Shown here one piece after another: positions 1 to 15,500 of a DNA stretch of 64,000 nucleotides. The translations under genes were made by a program, and so were the position numbers. This DNA comes from Balanoglossus misakiensis. Taxonomy: Eukaryota > Hemichordata. The notes beneath the pieces are model-generated. The model saw only the letters and a list, made by a program, of their open reading frames with translations, made no database searches and was not told where the DNA came from. The DNA lies in NCBI GenBank assembly GCA_040954595.2, contig CM082586.2:3286001-3350000 (forward strand), written 5' to 3'. Numbering within the stretch: the stretch's first letter is position 1; each line of letters begins with the position of its first letter.

Positions 1-80
1 TTTTTGACAATGTAAAAGCTGATATTTCCAAATTCGCAGCAGTTCCGTTCTTTTATTTCAATCATATTTTTTTTTTGCAG

Positions 81-563
81 GAGTGTGTGAAGAAGGCGTC
101 AGAGAAACACATTCCTGCACTAACAACACTTTTGATGAGTATTCTGAGATGTGGTACAGACAGCAGAAAGCGGTAGTCGAGTGCGAAATTCTGCTCTATG
201 GCGAGTTTTCTGTTTGCCATTTTGTGAGTACACTTTATATGAGCAAATACACTTGGTTATGGTCACTAGAAGAGTGATACGATTACACTGTTAAGTGGAT
301 TTGAGTATCACTGTAGTCTGTCAATCCTTGAATTCTTTCCACTGCTCTGTCATATGACCTTCCTAGCTTGCAGATGAGTATTTTATTTACACCAATTTTT
401 CAGGCCGTTGACGTATTCCCTTATCTGGAGGCTTGTGAGGTCGATGTGTGCGCGTGCGATTCGGCACGTGACGACTGTGCGTGCAGTGCCGTGGCTGCTT
501 ATTCAAGGGCCTGCTCCAGAGCTGGTGTTATAGTTCCAAACTGGAGAACAGAGGACTTCTGCT
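81..563 (+). CDS. Mucin A: C8 domain of D1 (two exons)
   Basis: Exons 81-223 and 404-563. The first has the C8 start pattern, with a Cys-rich head and FSVCHF at the donor. The second reads [19 protein letters not shown] and ends NWRTEDFC, the usual C8 terminus. The intron is phase 0 at the position used in B (31053/31248) and C (45844/46095). The upstream VWD1 is outside the window. Confidence 0.85.
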
Positions 564-3500
564 GTGAGTAGACTCAGCCATCAGTAGTATTTACACTGGA
601 TACAACCTCTACCGGTGTACACATACTGCTATAAAATGTTTTTATGATACCTTGCTTGCAACATGGGTGGCTTGTATTATATTGCCCAATGAAACATGTT
701 CTTTTCCAGATGTCAACTGTACCAATGGTATGGTGTATGACGACTGTGGATCGGCCTGCCCGCAGACATGCTCACGGAAGGAGTACATTTGTGAGTATGG
801 ACACTGTGTAGATGGATGCCACTGCCCAGAAGGTACTTACTTGCAAGATGGCGAGTGTGTTACAGAGGCTGAGTGCAAGTGTTACTACCATGGCGAGGAG
901 TATGACCCGACGTCTTGGATTGCACAAGACTGCAACGAATGGTAATGTTCTGCCTTAAATATTTATATATACCTGTATACATCCATCATCAGCTCATAAA
1001 ATATTAAATTTTCTTTGATCTTGACTTGTTTACTGATAACAAGCTTTAACATCCATTTCTACCTGTGATAATACACAATTGACACTTTTGTTTACCATGT
1101 TTTCGCTTATCAGTCAATGTGCAGCTGGTAGATGGGAAAACTGTACAGACAACCAGTGTGAAGGTAATTATTTTACATAAGTACATAGATGTACAATGCT
1201 TATACACACCACAAGGGTATAAAGTAAAGAGTTTATTTTTGTTTTCTTTTATAAGAAGAGGGTTTCATATTTCATTGTTGCCAAAATTGGCCAAAGTTGC
1301 CGGAGAGAAGGTGACAGTACCACCACCAACGTTTTTACTTCTTACGAATGCCTCTTTCCGAATAATGCCAATTTGCAGCTACCTGCTCAGCGGCTGGTGA
1401 TCCACATTACACAACATTCGACGGCTTACACTACGACTTCAAGGGAGAGTGTCACTACATCCTGGTGGAGAACTGCTTCGAGGATACCAACGAGTATAAG
1501 ATCAACGTGGAAAACAGTGACTGCAGTTCCAACGGTGGCGTGTGCACCAGAGCCGTCCACGTCTACTGGGGAATCCATCATATCAAAATGAAGCAGAATC
1601 ATGAAGTCCTGGTCGACGGGCGAGATGTCTACTTTTTCCCCTATTATGACTTCGGTGTCTACATTGAGCGTGTGACGTCACTGTTTTCAAAGGTAAGGCT
1701 AAATATCTGTCGCTGGTGGAAGATCACACACAGGGGCGCAGATACATGCTGTCACTAATAGTGAAGATCTAAACCTTTCACTTATGAAAATAGTAACACA
1801 GCATTGTTGTGAACATTTCTGAAATATCATTAGTTTTCCATTAAAAGAAATGAATATTTTAATTATTTTTGCTCCATAAAGACCACACTACCCAACGGAA
1901 TTCGTGTATTATGGGATGGTGACACCAGAGTGTACATAACAGTCAGCCCTGACCATCTGGACAAGACCTGTGGTCTCTGTGGCACCTTCAACAACAACCA
2001 GATGGATGACTTTCACACAAGAGCAGGTACTGTTATGAATTTTGCATAACTCAGTAAAAATATTCATTGGAAAAGTACAAAAGCTCCATTGGTTTGATGT
2101 AACATTCGACATAATCTTGATCACAAATTATTCTTCCATAGTGTTTAAATTTAAATGCAGACGATTTTGAAGTTTCCTTACTAATAAGTCTCCATGGCCT
2201 TTTATGAATAGGTGATATTGAGACCAGTCCTGAGGCGTTTGGCAATAAATGGAAAGCAGATTCCAACTGCATGGACACTGAAACAGACAGTACAGCCAAA
2301 GTTCACCCTTGTGACCTGTACTCGCAGAAGCTTGGAATGGCCGAAGAAGAGTGTAGACGTATTAAGGATGACCCTGCTTTCAAAAGTAAGCAATTTTCCA
2401 TGTCTCGTGATCTGTGATCATTTGTTTCAAAACCATGAGGCTACATGACTTGTTACAGATTTTACAGCAGAGATTCATCCGGAAGATGCTTGATTTACAG
2501 AGTTAAACGTGCAGGTGTCACATGTTTCGAAAAGAGTGAGGATCCTGCTCCATGCATAGCATCCACAGTGTTAGAAACCTTTATTCCCTGGCTTCGTTTG
2601 TGGCATGGATTGGTGTCATGTTGTTTTGTGGTGTGTACTGTCATGCACTCACAAACACTTACGTAGTCATTCCTTGACTTGCTATACTATTATATTATTT
2701 TTACTTTCCCGCAGTTTGCCATGAACGTGTGGAACCAAATCAGTTCTATGAGGACTGTTTATTTGACTACTGTAAGTGTCCTGAGAATGACTGCCATTGC
2801 AACATCATGGCTGACTATGCCCACCAGTGTGCTGATAAGGGCGTCCTAATTGATTGGAGGGACAGTGTTCCTGAATGTAGTAAGTTAACTCGTGTCTTTC
2901 AGTTATCAAATACATTGTGTTCTTTCTATTGGCCATTTTTCAACGCTGCCTCAAATTTTACAAGTAAACAATGCATATTTGCGAAAGCTCTGCTATGTAT
3001 TTCTGGTGGAAGTATTACTTTGTATACCAAATCCAACAAATAATTGTTGCATTTGGTGGGGACAGTGAATGTGAATTGAAACACCTTCCGTGAATTTTTT
3101 CATTCCCCCAGGCATACGCTGTGGGTATGGCTTGGTCTACCAACAGTGTGCGAGTTCATGTGATACATCCTGTGCATCAGTGTCACACGTTGGTCCAGAA
3201 CAGTGCGTAGAAGACTGCATCGAGGGTTGTACATGTCCCATGGATGAAGTCATGGGCCAGTATGGTTACTGCGTTTCTATAAGCGAGTGCCCCTGTCAGC
3301 ATCAAAACCAACAATTTTCACCCGGTCAAGATCTCAACATTGGTTGTGGGACATGGTATGTTGACTCTAGTTTTGTAAACTCCAGCAGGATGACAGTACT
3401 TTTCATGTTAAATTATTATCATTATTGTTCTAATAAGAACCAAACGTTTCAACGTATTACTGTGCAACTTTCAGTGTCTGCTCCAATGGACGATGGGACT

Positions 3501-6500
3501 GCGACGGTGTGGACTGTGGCAATGAGACGGTTTGTGGCCCGAACCAGGAGTACACAAGCTGTGCTTCGTCATGCCCCAGGACCTGCCTGAACAATGCAAA
3601 TTACAAACCCTGTGAAGATGACATATGCGGCTCTGGATGCCAGTGTATGGAAGGCTACATGTGGTATGAGGACGAATGCGTTCTACCAGAGGACTGCCCT
3701 TGCATGCACGGAGGTGAAGCCTATGGTCGCGGCCTACAGATCAGAATAGACTGCAATAAGTGGTATGTATTAAAGATTTGCAGAAACATGCTCCATCTGG
3801 ATGAATCTGCTATTTCGCTGCTGAATATCAGAGCTTATTATAATTGAAATTAAGGAGAGTAGATGTATCATGTATGTCTATCATCAGCCACAACTTTGAT
3901 ATTTTTCTTTCAACAGTTACTGCAATGGCAACAACCAGTGGATCTGTGAAACCAAGGAATGTAATGGTAGGTTTGTCCCGGGGATAAGTAGTATTGGCAA
4001 TTTGGGTTCAAAAATTTTTTATTCTTATTCTAAAATTAGTTCGTTTGGGTCAAATAGTTTTGTCATTATGGATAGATAGATATATTCCTGTGGTATAAAT
4101 GTTCTTTCTGGGTGTACTGACACAAATCACAATTGATTTTTTCCCAATTGGTAGGTATTTGCACTGTCTATGGTGACCCGCATTATGTGACCTTTGACGG
4201 GAAACAGTTTGACTTCCAAGGCTCCTGTTCTTACATCGCCTCGCGTACAACCAAAGAACACAATGAGACCTTTAGTATAGCCACGGAAAACGTCATGTGT
4301 GGAACCAGTGGAGTGTCCTGTTCGAAGGTTGTTACCATGACAATGGGTGAGTTAAAAAAGACATGATGCACAAATTTGAGAAGATTATTTTTTACAATAT
4401 ACTGAATGTGGTTAACATGAGGGATATAAGTCTTTCATGAATGTGCCATGATACGACATGACTCTATACAGACTTGGCAGGCACAGAAGGCCATCTGAAA
4501 CAACAGAATTGGGAAAGTGAACAAACCAATATGCACGTTCTCTGTTCTCTGTTCACAACAGGTACTGGTTCATATCAGCACAGGCTAATACTCTCACGTG
4601 ACAAACCACCAGAGATCACATATGGTGATGGACCTGGCTTTGTTGTGTCTCAAGTTGGCCTCTTCATTTTTGTGCACACTTCAATTGGTGTGACTCTCAC
4701 CTGGGACAATGGTACAAGACTTTACATCAATTTGGAGCCAAGTCACAAGGGTTTGGTAAGTTCACAGGAGTGAAAAAGTCTCAGATTTTGCAAACCATGA
4801 TATCAGTTTTCAGAAACAACTGCCTTGCTTTATTGTGTCAGATACACAACACATAGAACACCACATCTATTGAATCGTCCACACTTACTTGATACCAGAG
4901 CAGATAATTGGTATCCAGTTAAGTTATCAGATTAAATATCCATGTGTTCAATTTGAAAGGTTGAAGGCATGTGTGGTAACTACAACGGTGATCAAAACGA
5001 CGATTTCATACCACCGACTGGCGGCTTCCCACTAGAACTGCCCAATGAATTTGGTGACAGCTGGAAAGTTCATGACTACTGCCCTTCCGCACCTGTTATC
5101 GAAGACACTTGCGCCCTTCACCCGGAAAGAAAGACATGGGCAAGGAAACAGTGCAGTATTCTGAAATCGGATACGTTTAAGCCATGCCACACTAAAGTAC
5201 CATTTGAACCATGGTTGAAGCGCTGTGAATTTGATGCCTGTGGTTGTAATATGGGAGGTGACTGTGAATGTCTGTGTACGGCCATAGCAGCCTACCAGTA
5301 CGAATGCAACCGAAACGGTATACCTATACAATGGAGGACCCAAGAGTTATGTCGTAAGTAACATACAGCTTTTGATTTACACAGAGAATGACGTAAGTCA
5401 AAATATGGCTGGATTTTCATGTGTAAATTAAAGTGAGTGTATTCCTTTAATTGGTTCATTTTAATTTTGACTATATCCACAGCAATACAGTGTGATGAAT
5501 GTCTTGTCTATGTACCATGCCTTCCACTGTGCAATGCCACATGTGAACACCAGCACCGCCGGGATTCAGATGGTTTCTGTCTCGACATCTGCGTGGAGGG
5601 TTGTAGGTGTCCGGACGGTGAAGTCTGGGATGGTGGGAAGTGTGTCCCTGAATGTCCACCAGGGGGAGGCGGTCCGTGCCCTCCTGGTTGTCCAACACCA
5701 CCGAGCTGTCCGCCCGGATACGAGCTGGAGTACAGAGGAAGCGATGGCTGTTGTCCGTTTTACACGTGCAGGCCACTGATACCACCGACCACAGCTGCTC
5801 CCATAAGAACTCGTCCACTTCCACCTACGTCAGCTCCAGGTTTTCCATCAACTACCATATCTTATCCACCGATAACCAGCCATGCGCCAACAACACAATG
5901 TAAGCCATCCATATACATTGTATTACATTTTCACTGGATACTACCTTCTATAAAAACACAAATTCTTAGCCCTGATAATAATGATCGCAAGACACTTCGT
6001 GTCAATGGTGACTTTTGTTTTCTGTTATCACAGTTTGTCCACAGTGTACCATACCAACCTGTCCACCAGGATCAAGCCTTGTATACACTGAATATGATGG
6101 TTGCTGTCCACACTATGAGTGTATAATAACTCCCTCTACTCCCATGATTACAACACCTACCACAACAACACAACCACCATCAGGTAAAAAAATTAAGCTC
6201 ACCATGTTTCAAACAGTTTGGATAGTAAAGTAAAATCTCATGTTCGTATTTACTGATTGAAGTTTGCAAACTTGTACAAGACTGGACAGACAGATATCGA
6301 CAAAAATCCATTCTTGTCTTTCAGCTTGTCCAACAAGTTGTCCTCCAATTCCAACATGCCCACCTGGACAGGAACAAATCATCGAACAAGATGAATGTTG
6401 TGACGTATCTGGGGGATGTGTACCGATAACATCACCTGTTCCAGGTAGGTTCTAGAATTTACATTGCATGTATGTACAATGAAAGTACAGAGAATACAAC

Positions 6501-9500
6501 TCGCCAGGTGCGCTGATGCAAATGATTCAGCTAATTTGCTATATAAACAATTTCTCAAGCCTTCTGGTTTTGTGACCCATTAAGACCACACATTATAACA
6601 CCGTCTGTTTTTCAATTACCACAGAGTGCACTTGTCCACCGCCAATGATCTGCCCAACAGGCTCTCTCACTGTCCCCAATGGTTATGATGACTGTGGATG
6701 TCCAATTGAAGAGTGTTTATTGGAATGTAAGTGGTGAAAGTCACAACTGATGATGCAATTACACAAGCCTCAGCCTTTTTGTCTGTTGTGCAACTAAAAT
6801 GACATAGGACAAGGAAGAAATATTAGATATGCAACAATATATAATCATCTTTATAAAAAATTATACATTTTGTGTATAGTATGTGAAATGGGCTATCAGA
6901 AGAAATAGGCAATATGATTATCTTTGCTTAAACTATTTATATATTTCTATCTATTCAGTGACACCACCACCTACACATTTTCCAACGGTCAGCAGACCGG
7001 CTATTGGAACAACACTGTCAACAACTCCAAGCACAGGTCCATACACTACAGCTCCAGGACACACTCCGAGAATCACTACTGTCTCAGGTCCAACTACAAC
7101 AACTGGTACAGGACCAAGCCCAACAGGTCCACCTGGTACAGGACCAAGTCCTACAGGACCACCTGGTACAGGACCAAGTCCAACAGGCCCACCTGGTACA
7201 GGACCAAGCCCAACAGGACCACCTGGTACAGGACCAAGTCCAACAACCACTACTGTTCCAGGGCCCACTCCCACCACCACTACTGGCACAGGTCCATATC
7301 CTGGCACCACTACAGCTCCAGGACACACTCCGAGAATCACTACTGTCTCAGGTCCAACTACAACAACTGGTACAGGACCAAGCCCAACAGGCCCACCAGG
7401 TACAGGACCAAGCCCTACAACTACTACCTTTCCAGGACCGACTGCAACCACGACACTTGGTACAGGACCTGCTCCTACAACTACTAGTGGTACTGCACTG
7501 CCCCCTACTACAACTACTGGCCAAACCATCACCACTACATCTGTGCAACCAACAGGTAATTTCCTATAGAAATGATATTGGTATGATGTTAAGTCAACTG
7601 CAAAAAAGATGATTTTTGATCGGACAAATACCTCCAAGATTTCATCTATAAACATTTAATAATGCAGCTAATGAAAATGAAAAAGTTTATATCATATTTA
7701 TAAAGAAATAATTTCTGACACATGAAATCAATATTACACTGTTGTATTCTTGTGCATTTCAGTAACATCTGAAACACCTCCATACAATGAACCAGTACCT
7801 ACAACACGTAAGTATTTGCATACTACATCAATAACTAACGGTAACAAGGATTATACGTGCTGTAAATATTGCGCTTGCTGAATTGCCAACAACCTCATAA
7901 TGAACATTTTTCTATACGTAGAATTTATAATTTGATAGTTTTAATTTAACTCCAAAGAGAGCCATGAAATCTGTGAAAGGTGTTAACTTTGAACATGTAT
8001 GGTAATTTAAAGAATATACATTATAGTTTTATAAACATACCAAATACTACAACATGTGGTCTTATTCTTTAAAAGCTTGTCCTATATGTACTGATCCAAA
8101 GTGTCCGGATGGTCAATATCCAATCCATATTGGTGATGATGCATGCTGCCCAATGTATGAATGTCAACCCATGCCAAAGACAACAGCAGGTAATATAATC
8201 TTTTATTGAAGATAATTTAAAATTGTGTTTCTTTTCAATAACGGATTCTGTGCGGATAACAAATGGATTTAGTTACATTTTGTATATAAACATATAGCTC
8301 ACAAGACAGCTTTTGCGATTAGATTAATAAAGGTGAACAATTGAATGCAAGTCTGGTTCATATCATGAATAAGGTCTAACAACCACTACTGTTTCAGGGC
8401 CCACTCCCACCACCACTACTGGCACAGGTCCATATCCTGGCACCACTACAGCTCCAGTACACACTCCCAGAATCACTACTGTCTCAGGTCCAACTACAAC
8501 AACTGGTACAGGACCAAGCCCAACAGGACCACCTGGTACAGGACCAAGTCCAACAACCACTACTGTTCCAGGGCCGTCTCCCACCACCACAACAGGCACA
8601 GGTCCATATCCTGGCACCACTACAGCTCCAGTACACACTCCCAGAATCACTACTGTCTCAGGTCCAACTACAACAACTGGTACAGGACCAAGTCCTACAG
8701 GCCCACCTGGTACAGGACCAAGTCCTACAGGCCCACCTGGTACAGGACCAAGTCCAACAGGCCCACCTGGTACAGGACCAAGCCCAACAGGACCACCTGG
8801 TACAGGACCAAGTCCAACAACCACTACTGTTCCAGGGCCCACTCCCACCACCACTACTGGCACAGGTCCATATCCTGGCACCACTACAGCTCCAGGACAC
8901 ACTCCGAGAATCACTACTGTCTCAGGTCCAACTACAACAACTGGTACAGGACCAAGCCCAACAGGCCCACCAGGTACAGGACCAAGCCCTACAACTACTA
9001 CCTTTCCAGGACCGACTGCAACCACGACACTTGGTACAGGACCTGCTCCTACAACTACTAGTGGTACTGCACTGCCCCCTACTACAACTACTGGCCAAAC
9101 AATCACCACTACATCTGTGCAACCAACAGGTAATCTCCTATAGAAATGATATTGGTATGATGTTAAGTCAACTGCAAAAAAGATGATTTTTGATCGGACA
9201 AATACCTCCAAGATTTCATCTATAAACATTTAATAATGCAGCTAATGAAAATGAAAAAGTTTATATCATATTTATAAAGAAATAATTTCTGACACGTGAA
9301 ATCAATATTACACTGTTGTATTCTTGTGCATTTCAGTAACATCTGAAACACCTCCATACAATGAACCAGTACCTACAACACGTAAGTATTTGCATACTAC
9401 ATCAATAACTAACGGTAACAAGGATTATACGTGCTGTAAATATTGCGCTTGCTGAATTGCCAACAACCTCATAATGAACATTTTTCTATACGTAGAATTC

Positions 9501-12500
9501 ATAATTTGATAGTTTTAATTTAACTCCAAAGAGAGCCATGAAATCCGTGAAAGGTGTTAACTTTGAACATGTATGGTAATTTAAAGAATATACATTATAG
9601 TTTTATAAAAATATCAAATACTACAACATGTCGTCTTATTCTTTAAAAGCTTGTCCTATATGTACTGATCCAAAGTGTCCGGATGGTCAATATCCAATCC
9701 ATATTGGTGATGATGCATGCTGCCCAATGTATGAATGTCAACCCATGCCAAAGACAACAGCAGGTAATATAATCTTTTATTGAAGATAATTTGAAATTGT
9801 GTTTCTTTTCAATAACGGATTCTGTGCGGATAACAAATGGATTTAGTTACATTTTGTATACCGGTATATACATATAGCTCACAAGACAGCTTTTGTGATT
9901 AGATTTATAAAGGTGAACAATTGAATGCAAGTCTGGTTCATATCATGAATAAGGTCCAACAACCACTACTGTTTCAGGGCCCACTCCCACCACCACTACT
10001 GGCACAGGTCCATATCCTGGCACCACTACAGCTCCAGTACACACTCCCAGAATCACTACTGTCTCAGGTCCAACTACAACAACTGGTACAGGACCAAGCC
10101 CAACAGGACCACCTGGTACAGGACCAAGTCCAACAACCACTACTGTTCCAGGGCCCACTCCCACCACCACTACTGGCACAGGTCCATATCCTGGCACCAC
10201 TACAGCTCCAGGACACACTCCGAGTATCACTACTGTCTCAGGTCCACCTACAACAACTGGTACAGGACCAAGTCCTACAGGCCCACCTGGTACAGGACCA
10301 AGTCCTACAGGCCAACCTGGTACAGGACCAAGTCCAACAGGCCCACCTGGTACAGGACCAAGCCCAACAGGACCACCTGGTACAGGACCAAGTCCAACAA
10401 CCACTACTGTTCCAGGGCCCACTCCCACCACCACTACTGGCACAGGTCCATATCCTGGCACCACTACAGCTCCAGGACACACTCCGAGAATCACTACTGT
10501 CTCAGGTCCAACTACAACAACTGGTACAGGACCAAGTCCTACAGGCCCACCTGGTACAGGACCAAGTCCAACAACCACTACTGTTCCAGGGCCCACTCCC
10601 ACCACCACTACTGGCACAGGTCCATATCCTGGCACCACTACAGCTCCAGGACACACTCCGAGAATCACTACTGTCTCAGGTCCAACTACAACAACTGGTA
10701 CAGGACCAAGTCCTACGGGACCACCAGGTACAGGACCAAGCCCAACAGGCCCACCAGGTACAGGACCAAGCCCTACAACCACTACCTTTCCAGGACCGAC
10801 TGCAACCACGACACTTGGTACAGGACCTGCTCCTACAACTACTAGTGGTACTGCACTGCCCCCTACTACAACTACTGGCCAAATAATCACCACTGCATCT
10901 GTGCAACCAACAGGTAATCTCCTTTAGAAATGATATTGTCATGATGTTAAGTCAACTACATAAAAGATGATTTATGATCTAACAAATACCGTCAAGATTT
11001 CATCTTTAAACATGGCAGAATGCAGCTTATTAAAATGAAGTCATAAGAGGTTTATATCATATTTATAAAGAAATAATTTCTGACACATGAAATCAATATT
11101 ACACTGTTGTATTCTTGTGCATTTCAGTAACATCTGAAACACCTCCATACAATGAACCAGTACCTACAACACGTAAGTATTTGCATACTGCATCAATTAC
11201 TAACAGTTTACTAATAGTTTTAATTTAACTCCAAAGAGAGAACCATGAGTGAAAGTTGTTAATTTTGAACATGGTAAACCAAAGAATTTACATTATAGTG
11301 TGATAAAATATTATGGCAACAGCTGGACCAAATACTACAACATGTGATCTTATTCTTTAAAAGCTTGTCCTATATGTACTGATCCAAAGTGTCCGGATGA
11401 TCAATATCCAATCCATATTGGTGATGATGCATGCTGTCCAATGTACGAATGTCGACCCACGCCAAAGACAACAGCAGGTAATAAAATCTTTAATTGAAGT
11501 TAATTTGAAATTCAGTTTCTTTTCAAAAAGGGATTCTGTGTGGATAACAAAGCTTCACATTATACTGAGATATATTATTGTATGACTATTTCACAGGTCC
11601 GTTGCCTACCACTACAATTGGTACACGTCCAGCCACTAGTCCAGGAGAAACCCCTAGCAGCAGTACAGTTTCAGGTCCAACTACCACAACAGGCACCGGA
11701 GTAGTTCCTACAGGCTCACCTGGTACAGGACCAAGCCCAACAGGACCACCTGGTACAGGACCAAGTCCAACAACCACTACTGTTCCAGGGCCGTCTCCCA
11801 CCACCACAACAGGCACAGGTCCATACCCTGGCACCACTACAGCTCCAGGACACACTCCGAGTATCACTACTGTCTCAGGTCCAACTACAACAACTGGTAC
11901 AGGACCAAGCCCAACAGGACCACCTGGTACAGGACCAAGTCCAACAACCACTACTGTTCCAGGGCCCACTCCCACCACCACTACTGGCACAGGTCCATAT
12001 CCTGGCACCACTACAGCTCCAGGACACACTCCTAGAATCACTACTGTCTCAGGTCCAACTACAACAACTGGTACAGGACCAAGTCCTACAGGCCCACCTG
12101 GTACAGGACCAAGTCCAACAACCACTACTGTTCCAGGGCCCACTCCCACCACCACTACTGGCACAGGTCCATATCCTGGCACCACTACAGCTCCAGGACA
12201 CACTCCGAGAATCACTACTGTCTCAGGTCCAACTACAACAACTGGTACAGGACCAAGTCCTACAGGACCACCAGGTACAGGACCAAGCCCAACAGGCCCA
12301 CCAGGTACAGGACCAAGCCCTACAACTACTACCTTTCCAGGACCGACTGCAACCACGACACTTGGTACAGGACCTGCTCCTACAACTACTAGTGGTACTG
12401 CACTGCCCCCTACTACAACTACTGGCCAAACAATCACCACTACATCTGTGCAACCAACAGGTAATCTCCTTTAGAAATTATATTGTCATGATTTTAAGTC

Positions 12501-15500
12501 AACTGTATAAAAGATGATTTTTGATCTGACAAATACCGTCAAGATTTCATCTTTAAACGTGGCAGAATGCAGCTTATTAAAATGAAGTCATAAGAGGTTT
12601 ATATCATATTTATAAAGAAATAATTTCTGACACATGAAATCAATATTACACTGTTGTATTCTTGTGCATTTCAGTAACATCTGAAACACCTCCATACAAT
12701 GAACCAGTACCTACAACACGTAAGTATTTGCATACTGCATCAATTACTAACGGTTTACTAATAGTTTTAATTTAACTCCAAAGAGAGAACCATGAGTGAA
12801 AGTTGTTAATTTTGAACATGGTAAATCAAAGAATTTACATTATAGTGTGATAAAATATTATGGCAACAGCTGGACCAAATACTACAACATGTGATCTTAT
12901 TCTTTAAAAGCTTGTCCTATATGTACTGATCCAAAGTGTCCGGATGATCAATATCCAATCCATATTGGTGATGATGCATGCTGTCCAATGTACGAATGTC
13001 GACCCACGCCAAAGACAACAGCAGGTAATAAAATCTTTAATTGAAGTTAATTTGAAATTCAGTTTCTTTTCAAAAAGGGATTCTGTGTGGATAACAAAGC
13101 TTCACATTATACTGAGATATATTATTGTATGACTATTTCACAGGTCCGTTGCCTACCACTACAATTGGTACACGTCCAGCCACTAGTCCAGGAGAAACCC
13201 CTAGCAGCAGTACAGTTTCAGGTCCAACTACCACAACAGGCACCGGAGTAGTTCCTACAGGCTCACCTGGTACAGGACCAAGCCCAACAGGACCACCTGG
13301 TACAGGACCAAGTCCAACAACCACTACTGTTCCAGGGCCGTCTCCCACCACCACAACAGGCACAGGTCCATACCCTGGCACCACTACAGCTCCAGGACAC
13401 ACTCCGAGTATCACTACTGTCTCAGGTCCACCTACAACAACTGGTACAGGACCAAGCCCAACAGGACCACCTGGTACAGGACCAAGTCCAACAACCACTA
13501 CTGTTCCAGGGCCCACTCCCACCACCACTACTGGCACAGGTCCATATCCTGGCACCACTACAGCTCCAGGACACACTCCTAGAATCACTACTGTCTCAGG
13601 TCCAACTACAACAACTGGTACAGGACCAAGTCCTACAGGCCCACCTGGTACAGGACCAAGTCCAACAACCACTACTGTTCCAGGGCCGTCTCCCACCACC
13701 ACAACAGGCACAGGTCCATACCCTGGCACCACTACAGCTCCAGGACACACTCCGAGTATTACTACTGTCTCAGGTCCAACTACAACAACTGGTACAGGAC
13801 CAAGCCCAACAGGACCACCTGGTACAGGACCAAGTCCAACAACCACTACTGTTCCAGGGCCCACTCCCACCACCACTACTGGCACAGGTCCATATCCTGG
13901 CACCACTACAGCTCCAGGACACACTCCTAGAATCACTACTGTCTCAGGTCCAACTACAACAACTGGTACAGGACCAAGTCCTACAGGCCCACCTGGTACA
14001 GGACCAAGTCCAACAACCACTACTGTTCCAGGGCCCACTCCCACCACCACTACTGGCACAGGTCCATATCCTGGCACCACTACAGCTCCAGGACACACTC
14101 CTAGAATCACTACTGTCTCAGGTCCAACTACAACAACTGGTACAGGACCAAGCCCAACAGGCCCACCAGGTACAGGACCAAGCCCTACAACTACTACCTT
14201 TCCAGGACCGACTGCAACCACGACACTTGGTACAGGACCTGCTCCTACAACTACTAGTGGTACTGCACTGCCCCCTACTACAACTACTGGCCAAACAATC
14301 ACCACTACATCTGTGCAACCAACAGGTAATCTCCTTTAGAAATTATATTGTCATGATTTTAAGTCAACTGTATAAAAGATGATTTTTGATCTGACAAATA
14401 CCGTCAAGATTTCATCTTTAAACGTGGCAGAATGCAGCTTATTAAAATGAAGTCATAAGAGGTTTATATCATATTTATAAAGAAATAATTTCTGACACAT
14501 GAAATCAATATTACACTGTTGTATTCTTGTGCATTTCAGTAACATCTGAAACACCTCCATACAATGAACCAGTACCTACAACACGTAAGTATTTGCATAC
14601 TGCATCAATTACTAACGGTTTACTAATAGTTTTAATTTAACTCCAAAGAGAGAACCATGAGTGAAAGTTGTTAATTTTGAACATGGTAAATCAAAGAATT
14701 TACATTATAGTGTGATAAAATATTATGGCAACAGCTGGACCAAATACTACAACATGTGATCTTATTCTTTAAAAGCTTGTCCTATATGTACTGATCCAAA
14801 GTGTCCGGATGATCAATATCCAATCCATATTGGTGATGATGCATGCTGTCCAATGTACGAATGTCGACCCATGCCAAAGACAACAGCAGGTAATAAAATC
14901 TTTAATTGAAGTTAATTTGAAATTCAGTTTCTTTTCAAAAAGGGATTCTGTGTGGATAACAAAGCTTCACATTATACTGAGATATATTATTGTATGACTA
15001 TTTCACAGGTCCGTTGCCTACCACTACAATTGGTACACGTCCAGCCACTAGTCCAGGAGAAACCCCTAGCAGCAGTACAGTTTCAGGTCCAACTACCACA
15101 ACAGGCACCGGAGTAGTTCCTACAGGCTCACCTGGTACAGGACCAAGCCCAACAGGACCACCTGGTACAGGACCAAGTCCAACAACCACTACTGTTCCAG
15201 GGCCGTCTCCCACCACCACAACAGGCACAGGTCCATACCCTGGCACCACTACAGCTCCAGGACACACTCCGAGTATCACTACTGTCTCAGGTCCAACTAC
15301 AACAACTGGTACAGGACCAAGCCCAACAGGACCACCTGGTACAGGACCAAGTCCAACAACCACTACTGTTCCAGGGCCCACTCCCACCACCACTACTGGC
15401 ACAGGTCCATATCCTGGCACCACTACAGCTCCAGGACACACTCCTAGAATCACTACTGTCTCAGGTCCAACTACAACAACTGGTACAGGACCAAGTCCTA

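Noticed and set aside
4474-4561. Upstream extension of the VWD3 second exon of mucin A
   Set aside because: Open but without similarity to B and C; the acceptor at 4561 gives the same 194-nt length as in both paralogs.
7129-10400. Collagen-like GPP motifs
   Set aside because: Gly does not occur every third residue; the period is ten residues, so this is a PTS repeat and not a collagen helix.
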